A DNA stretch of 8,813 bases from Clostridiales bacterium. Its GTDB lineage: Bacteria; Bacillota; Clostridia; Christensenellales; UBA1242. The stretch lies in assembly GCA_003453435.1 (NCBI GenBank), contig DMLH01000048.1, forward strand, positions 1 to 8,813, in the 5' to 3' direction. The number at the start of each line of letters is the position of its first letter. Positions within the stretch are counted from its first letter, which is position 1. The notes beneath the pieces were generated by a model. That model had not been told where the DNA came from and made no database searches. It saw only the letters and a program-made list of their open reading frames with translations. This document shows, in pieces, positions 6,321-8,813 of the stretch. The translations under genes were made by a program, and so were the position numbers.

Positions 6321-6365
6321 GCGAAAAACCTGTGCTGGTAAGTTAACCGTCACAGGTTTTTTCGT
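6321..6365 (+). terminator. Strong hairpin with T-run; likely terminator of the transketolase transcript, possibly bidirectional
   Basis: AAAAACCTGTG (6324-6334) pairs perfectly with CACAGGTTTTT (6351-6361) over 11 bp. Beyond a single bulged T, the CG pair extends the base (6322-6323 with 6363-6364). The 16-base apical region contains a further possible GGT/ACC pairing around a GTTAAC palindrome. The T-run at 6357-6362 is partly used in the stem and is followed by CG, less ideal than the other terminators here, but A and T runs flank both sides. It lies about 125 bases after the transketolase stop and 47 bases before the rpsO promoter. Confidence 0.65.
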
Positions 6366-6411
6366 GGCTAAAATATTTAGTCAAATAACAAAAATTATTT
6401 TTTCAAAACTC

Positions 6412-6440
6412 TTTACAATTTGGTTTTATTGTGTTATTAT
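6412..6440 (+). promoter_or_regulatory. rpsO promoter with extended -10
   Basis: TTTACA (6412-6417) and TATTAT (6435-6440) have a 17-base spacer, and TG at 6432-6433 gives the extended TGT-TATTAT element. The predicted RNA start is about 6447, giving a leader of about 78 bases before the S15 start. The leader is notably richer in G and C than the surrounding spacer. Confidence 0.8.
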
Positions 6441-6446
6441 ATTGTC

Positions 6447-6524
6447 GTTCCCAATTCGCAGGGATAGGGCGTCTCCGTCCGTCAACTTTGTTTTGGGTGA
6501 AATTTTAAAAAGGAGAATTTGAAA
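6447..6524 (+). promoter_or_regulatory. Structured rpsO leader, candidate S15 autoregulatory element
   Basis: Seen by pairing: hairpin GGGCG (6467-6471) / CGTCC (6476-6480) with a TCTC loop and an internal G-U pair next to a G-C pair; a longer-range helix CCCAA (6450-6454) / TTGGG (6493-6497) enclosing it; and a competing pairing TCCC (6449-6452) / GGGA (6461-6464) that excludes the long-range helix. The loop plus one base (TCTCC, 6472-6476) is perfectly complementary to GGAGA (6512-6516), which contains the Shine-Dalgarno, so a pseudoknot masking the ribosome site is possible. S15 is known to repress its own mRNA in several bacteria through leader structures with G-U/G-C recognition pairs, and in E. 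coli through a pseudoknot. That this leader works so is inference. Confidence 0.55.
6511..6515 (+). promoter_or_regulatory. Shine-Dalgarno that fixes the rpsO start
   Basis: AGGAG lies 9 bases before ATG 6525 but only 3 bases before an in-frame TTG at 6519, so the ATG is the start. The ATG also gives the usual S15 beginning, MAKI. Confidence 0.85.
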
Positions 6525-6776
6525 ATGGCAAAAATTGACACAATCAAAGCTTTTGAAAGAAGTGAAGGTGACACAGGTAGTGTTGAAGTTCAAGTTGCAC
6601 TCTTAACAGACAGAATTAAACATTTAACAGAGCATTTAAAAGAGCACAAACAAGATGAGCACAGCCGTCATGGTCTTTACAAAATGGTTGGTAAAAGAGC
6701 AAAACTTTTAAAGTATCTTGAAAGAAAAGATATTGAGAGATACCGTGCTCTTAAAGCAAAATTAGGTTTAAGATAG
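6525..6776 (+). CDS. rpsO: 30S ribosomal protein S15
   Basis: The 83-residue protein matches S15 throughout: EGDTGSVEVQVALLTDRI (14-31), LTEHLKEHKQDEHSRHGLYKMVGKRAKLL (35-63), and ending ERYRALKAKLGLR. S15 is a four-helix primary binder of 16S rRNA that seats at the central-domain three-way junction and organises the platform of the small subunit. The HSRHGL stretch (46-51) is the family's conserved H-S-R-x-G-L rRNA-contact region. The N-terminal helix is about five residues shorter than in many Bacillota S15 proteins (88-89 residues), which is within family variation. The gene has its own promoter, a structured leader and its own terminator, so it is probably transcribed alone and controlled by S15 feedback. 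Confidence 0.97.
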   Translation: MAKIDTIKAFERSEGDTGSVEVQVALLTDRIKHLTEHLKEHKQDEHSRHGLYKMVGKRAKLLKYLERKDIERYRALKAKLGLR

Positions 6777-6780
6777 AATT

Positions 6781-6806
6781 AAGCAAGGCAACACGCCTTG
6801 TTTTTT
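6781..6806 (+). terminator. rpsO terminator
   Basis: CAAGGC (6784-6789) pairs with GCCTTG (6795-6800) around an AACAC loop and is followed by six T. It sits 4 bases after the TAG of rpsO (6774-6776) and implies that rpsO is not simply co-transcribed with what follows. Confidence 0.9.
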
Positions 6807-6840
6807 GTTTGTTAAATCAATACAAAAAAGCAAATAGGTA

Positions 6841-6869
6841 TTGACATTAAATATTATGCATGTTATAAT
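6841..6869 (+). promoter_or_regulatory. Perfect extended-consensus sigma-A promoter of the 132-residue unknown gene
   Basis: TTGACA (6841-6846), exactly 17 bases, then TATAAT (6864-6869), with TG at 6861-6862 giving TGT-TATAAT. All three elements are at consensus, the best promoter in the window. The predicted RNA start is near 6876, giving a leader of about 25 bases with no room for a long regulatory structure. Confidence 0.9.
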
Positions 6870-6885
6870 CTTTGCAGTTAAGGTT

Positions 6886-6892
6886 GAGGAGG
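6886..6892 (+). promoter_or_regulatory. Strong Shine-Dalgarno fixing the start at 6901
   Basis: GAGGAGG lies 8 bases before ATG 6901. The reading frame is open back to a TTG at 6841, but that TTG is the -35 box and lies upstream of the predicted RNA start, so 6901 is the real start. Confidence 0.9.
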
Positions 6893-6900
6893 AATTCTTA

Positions 6901-7299
6901 ATGAGCGGAGAAGGTGTTATAATAAACTTGCCAGTTGCTAATGTATTTTATTTGCAAAGTGAAGGCAAATTTGAAATCTATATTGCAAACAAAGATTTTA
7001 CAAAAGCTAGAACTATTGATGAATTTTTGCATTGTAGTGGCGAACACCAAGTTGTTTTTGGAAGAGCAAGAACACATTTATATTTGGTAGGTGAGGGAAA
7101 AGACGCTTATACATGTTTGAAAAATGGCAAAGAACTAATAAGAGCAGATAAAATGTATAATGAATTTTACTACAATGAAAAAGATGAAAAACTGGATGGT
7201 GCCTTGATAAAGACAATTGGCGACTTGATTAAATTTAGTAACTTTTTGAGAAACAAGTTTACTTCTGAAAAAGAAATAAATTCTTATTTAAACTTTTAA
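6901..7299 (+). CDS. Uncharacterised 132-residue soluble protein between rpsO and pnp
   Basis: I do not recognise this protein. It has no signal peptide or membrane helix. Residues 1-50 look beta-rich, with alternating hydrophobic strands (VIINL, VFYLQ, FEIYIA); the middle has FGRARTHLYLVGEG; the C-terminal third looks helical and lysine-rich (GALIKTIGDLIKFSNFLRNKF and onward). There is a faint resemblance to LytTR DNA-binding domains (strand-rich VFYLQSEGKFEIYI, then FGRARTHLYLV where LytTR has FxRxHrSylVN), but the hallmark His-Arg-Ser is absent, so this is only a hint. The perfect promoter, GAGGAGG Shine-Dalgarno and strong terminator imply abundant, independent expression. It interrupts the usually adjacent rpsO-pnp pair. 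Codon use resembles its neighbours, giving no sign of recent transfer. Confidence 0.8.
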   Translation: MSGEGVIINLPVANVFYLQSEGKFEIYIANKDFTKARTIDEFLHCSGEHQVVFGRARTHLYLVGEGKDAYTCLKNGKELIRADKMYNEFYYNEKDEKLDGALIKTIGDLIKFSNFLRNKFTSEKEINSYLNF

Positions 7300-7304
7300 T
7301 CATT

Positions 7305-7332
7305 AAAAATATGCAGGGATGCATATTTTTTT
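7305..7332 (+). terminator. Terminator of the 132-residue unknown gene
   Basis: AAAAATATGC (7305-7314) pairs with GCATATTTTT (7321-7330) around an AGGGAT loop and is followed by T. It begins 5 bases after the stop at 7297-7299 and separates this gene from pnp. Confidence 0.88.
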
Positions 7333-7413
7333 GTGCATTTAAAACACTGCAAAAGAATTTTTGTATTTTTTTATAATTTTATAAAATCATTTTTCTTTTT
7401 TTGCATTTTATTA

Positions 7414-7419
7414 TATAAT
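7414..7419 (+). promoter_or_regulatory. Candidate -10 box of the pnp promoter
   Basis: TATAAT at consensus, with predicted RNA start near 7426 and a leader of about 33 bases. The -35 region is only a T-rich tract (best TTTTCT at 7391-7396 with a 17-base spacer), so the promoter is weak or uncertain. A second TATAAT at 7372-7377 also lacks a -35. The terminator at 7305-7332 makes a promoter in this gap likely. Confidence 0.5.
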
Positions 7420-7432
7420 ATCAATGTTTAAT

Positions 7433-7458
7433 AAAAAGAAGGAAGGAAAGAAAAGAAA
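7433..7458 (+). promoter_or_regulatory. All-purine pnp ribosome-binding leader
   Basis: The 26 bases before the pnp ATG are purines only, with overlapping GGAAGG and GGAAAG elements (7441-7450). The best-spaced, GGAAAG at 7445-7450, lies 8 bases before ATG 7459. An unstructured purine tract of this kind suits efficient ribosome loading. No hairpin can form within it. Confidence 0.6.
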
Positions 7459-8813
7459 ATGGAATTAGGAAAGACATTCCACATTACAGTCGGTGGGCGA
7501 GATTTTACCATCGAAACAGGTAAGTATTGTGGACAAGCCAACGGACATTGCATTGTGTCTTGTGGCGAAACAAGTGTTATGGTTAATACAACCATGGCAA
7601 AACAACCAAGACCGGGTATGGACTTCTTCCCACTTGGCGTAGATTATGAAGAAAAAATGTATGCAGTAGGACGTATTCCTGGTGGATACAAAAGAAGAGA
7701 AGGTAGACCAAGTGATAAGGCAATTATCACAAGTAGACTTATTGATAGACCAATAAGACCACTTTTTGAAAAGGGATTTTACAACGATGTTGCAGTTGTT
7801 GCAACACCACTATCAGTAGAGCCTGATGTTTCACCAGAAGTTCTTGCTATGATGGGTAGTTCTATTGCTTTATCAATTAGTGATATACCTTTTGCAGGAC
7901 CAACAGGAAGCGTTCAAGTTGCTTTTGTTGACGGCAAATATATCATCAACCCAACAGTTGAAGAAAGAGAAAAAAGTTTAATCAACTTGATGCTTGCAGG
8001 CACAGAAGAAGCCATACTCATGGTTGAGGCTGGCGCAAAAGAAGTTAGCGAAGAAGAAATGCTTCAAGCAATTTTGTTTGGTCACGAAGAAATTAAAAAG
8101 ATTTGCAAAGAAATAAAGAAAATACAAAAAGCAGTTGGCAAAAAGAAAGCAGATGTTGAAGTTTATCACGTTGACGCAAAAGTTGACAAAGATGTTAGAA
8201 AATATGCCGACAAACTTATGGACAAAGTTCTTGAAGAATTCGACCGCCACAAAAGAGATGCAAAAGAAGAGGAAATGAACGAAAAAGTTTTCAAACATTT
8301 TGCAGACATTTTGGAAGAACATCAAAAAGATATTGTAAATTCACTTTATAACCTTAAAAAAGAAAAGGTAAGAGCAAAAATTACAGAAAAAGGCATTAGA
8401 CCAGACGGCAGAGGAACTCACGAAGTTCGTCCAATTTGGTGTGAAACAAGCCTTCTTCCAAGAGTTCACGGAAGTGCAGTATTCACTCGTGGTGAAACTC
8501 AAGTTTTAACAACTTGTACACTTGGAACTATTAGTGATATGCAAGAAATTGAAGGACTTCATGAAAAAGATGAAGTTAAAAGGTATATGCATCAATATAA
8601 TATGCCACCTTACACAACAGGTGAGGCAAGGCCATTAAAATCACCTGGCAGACGTGAAATTGGTCACGGTACACTTGCAGAAAGAGCACTTGAAGCAGTT
8701 ATACCTAGTTATGAGGAATTCCCATATTGCATAAGAACTGTTAGTGATGTTTTGTCAAGTAATGGTTCAACAAGCCAAGCAAGTGTTTGTGGCAGTACAC
8801 TTTCACTTATGGA
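7459..8813 (+). CDS. pnp: Polyribonucleotide nucleotidyltransferase (PNPase), 3' truncated by the window end
   Basis: The frame is open from ATG 7459 to the last base: 451 codons plus two bases of a protein usually about 700 residues. The first RNase PH domain is clear, with FPLGVDYEEKMYAVGRIPGG, KRREGRPSDKAI and SRLIDRPIRPLF within about residues 50-110. The alpha-helical linker domain spans about 145-310. The second RNase PH domain opens with KGIRPDGRGTHEVRPI (311-326) and continues through HGSAVFTRGETQ, SPGRREIGHGTLAERAL and the phosphate-site region STSQASVCGS. The rest of that domain and the KH and S1 RNA-binding domains lie outside the window. PNPase is a homotrimer that phosphorolyses RNA 3'-5' to nucleoside diphosphates and can run in reverse to add tails. 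The start is chosen by the GGAAAG site 8 bases upstream and by the standard MELGKTFHI-like N-terminus. Confidence 0.97.
   Translation, partial: MELGKTFHITVGGRDFTIETGKYCGQANGHCIVSCGETSVMVNTTMAKQPRPGMDFFPLGVDYEEKMYAVGRIPGGYKRREGRPSDKAIITSRLIDRPIRPLFEKGFYNDVAVVATPLSVEPDVSPEVLAMMGSSIALSISDIPFAGPTGSVQVAFVDGKYIINPTVEEREKSLINLMLAGTEEAILMVEAGAKEVSEEEMLQAILFGHEEIKKICKEIKKIQKAVGKKKADVEVYHVDAKVDKDVRKYADKLMDKVLEEFDRHKRDAKEEEMNEKVFKHFADILEEHQKDIVNSLYNLKKEKVRAKITEKGIRPDGRGTHEVRPIWCETSLLPRVHGSAVFTRGETQVLTTCTLGTISDMQEIEGLHEKDEVKRYMHQYNMPPYTTGEARPLKSPGRREIGHGTLAERALEAVIPSYEEFPYCIRTVSDVLSSNGSTSQASVCGSTLSLM

Noticed and set aside
6273..6341. 22-codon ORF ending Cys-Trp-stop inside the hairpin at 6321-6365, resembling an attenuator leader peptide
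   Set aside because: There is no Shine-Dalgarno, only one tryptophan codon, no alternative antiterminator pairing found, and rpsO has its own promoter downstream. An ORF this short is expected by chance.
6307..6522. 71-codon plus-strand open frame over the rpsO promoter and leader
   Set aside because: It runs across the hairpin, the rpsO promoter and leader, has no ribosome site and has non-protein-like composition. The elements it overlaps explain the sequence.
6841..6900. Possible N-terminal extension of the unknown gene from TTG 6841
   Set aside because: The TTG is the first triplet of a perfect TTGACA -35 box and lies upstream of the predicted RNA start; GAGGAGG supports ATG 6901.
7978..8325. 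115-codon minus-strand open frame, very phenylalanine-rich
   Set aside because: It lies wholly antisense to the PNPase helical domain, and its composition is what complementing AAA/GAA codons produces. It has no ribosome site.
1..8813. Search for CRISPR, tRNA, insertion-sequence ends, phage or toxin-antitoxin modules
   Set aside because: I found no regularly spaced repeats, no cloverleaf, no transposase or integrase motifs and no small paired genes. The only inverted repeats are terminator-type hairpins.

Overview
The window is strongly AT-rich. It has purine-rich Shine-Dalgarno sites, sigma-A-type promoters with 17-base spacers, and tight hairpin-plus-T-run terminators. With the sequence of its S15 and PNPase, this points to a low-GC Bacillota, probably a Clostridia-like and perhaps uncultured gut bacterium. 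That placement is inference. Every coding region reads in the standard code. I see no insertion sequence, phage gene, tRNA, rRNA or CRISPR array, so this looks like a housekeeping chromosome segment with a few unusual genes in it.

Layout. Positions 1-93 are the end of a plus-strand gene with a coiled-coil tail, closed by a terminator. It converges on a minus-strand DHH/DHHA1 phosphoesterase (nrnA-like, 245-1228), which has its own terminator. The nrnA-like gene and a plus-strand patatin-like hydrolase gene (1356-2249) diverge from a 127-base region holding two back-to-back promoters. The patatin gene is followed 38 bases later by a membrane-anchored ComEC-like metallo-beta-lactamase protein (2288-3580), then a terminator. 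Next is a two-gene unit in which a shikimate-kinase-like protein, lacking nearly all kinase active-site residues (3751-4245), overlaps a full transketolase gene (4235-6196). A 328-base non-coding stretch holds a strong hairpin, the rpsO promoter and a structured rpsO leader. Then come rpsO (S15, 6525-6776), an unrecognised 132-residue gene with a textbook-perfect extended promoter (6901-7299), and the first 451 codons of pnp (7459 to the window end).

How the parts relate. NrnA-like proteins finish the breakdown of very short RNAs made by processive nucleases such as PNPase, so both ends of the window touch RNA turnover. In many Bacillota, nrnA, truB, ribF, rpsO and pnp lie close together. Here nrnA is inverted and separated from rpsO, and an extra gene sits between rpsO and pnp. 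Transketolase links the pentose phosphates to erythrose 4-phosphate, a precursor of the shikimate pathway, which makes its coupling to a dead shikimate-kinase relative notable.

Most interesting signals: the degenerate shikimate kinase coupled to transketolase; a predicted loop-to-Shine-Dalgarno pseudoknot in the rpsO leader; the strongly promoted unknown gene splitting rpsO from pnp; and a divergent promoter pair predicting a leaderless mRNA on one side and an mRNA that starts at its Shine-Dalgarno on the other.
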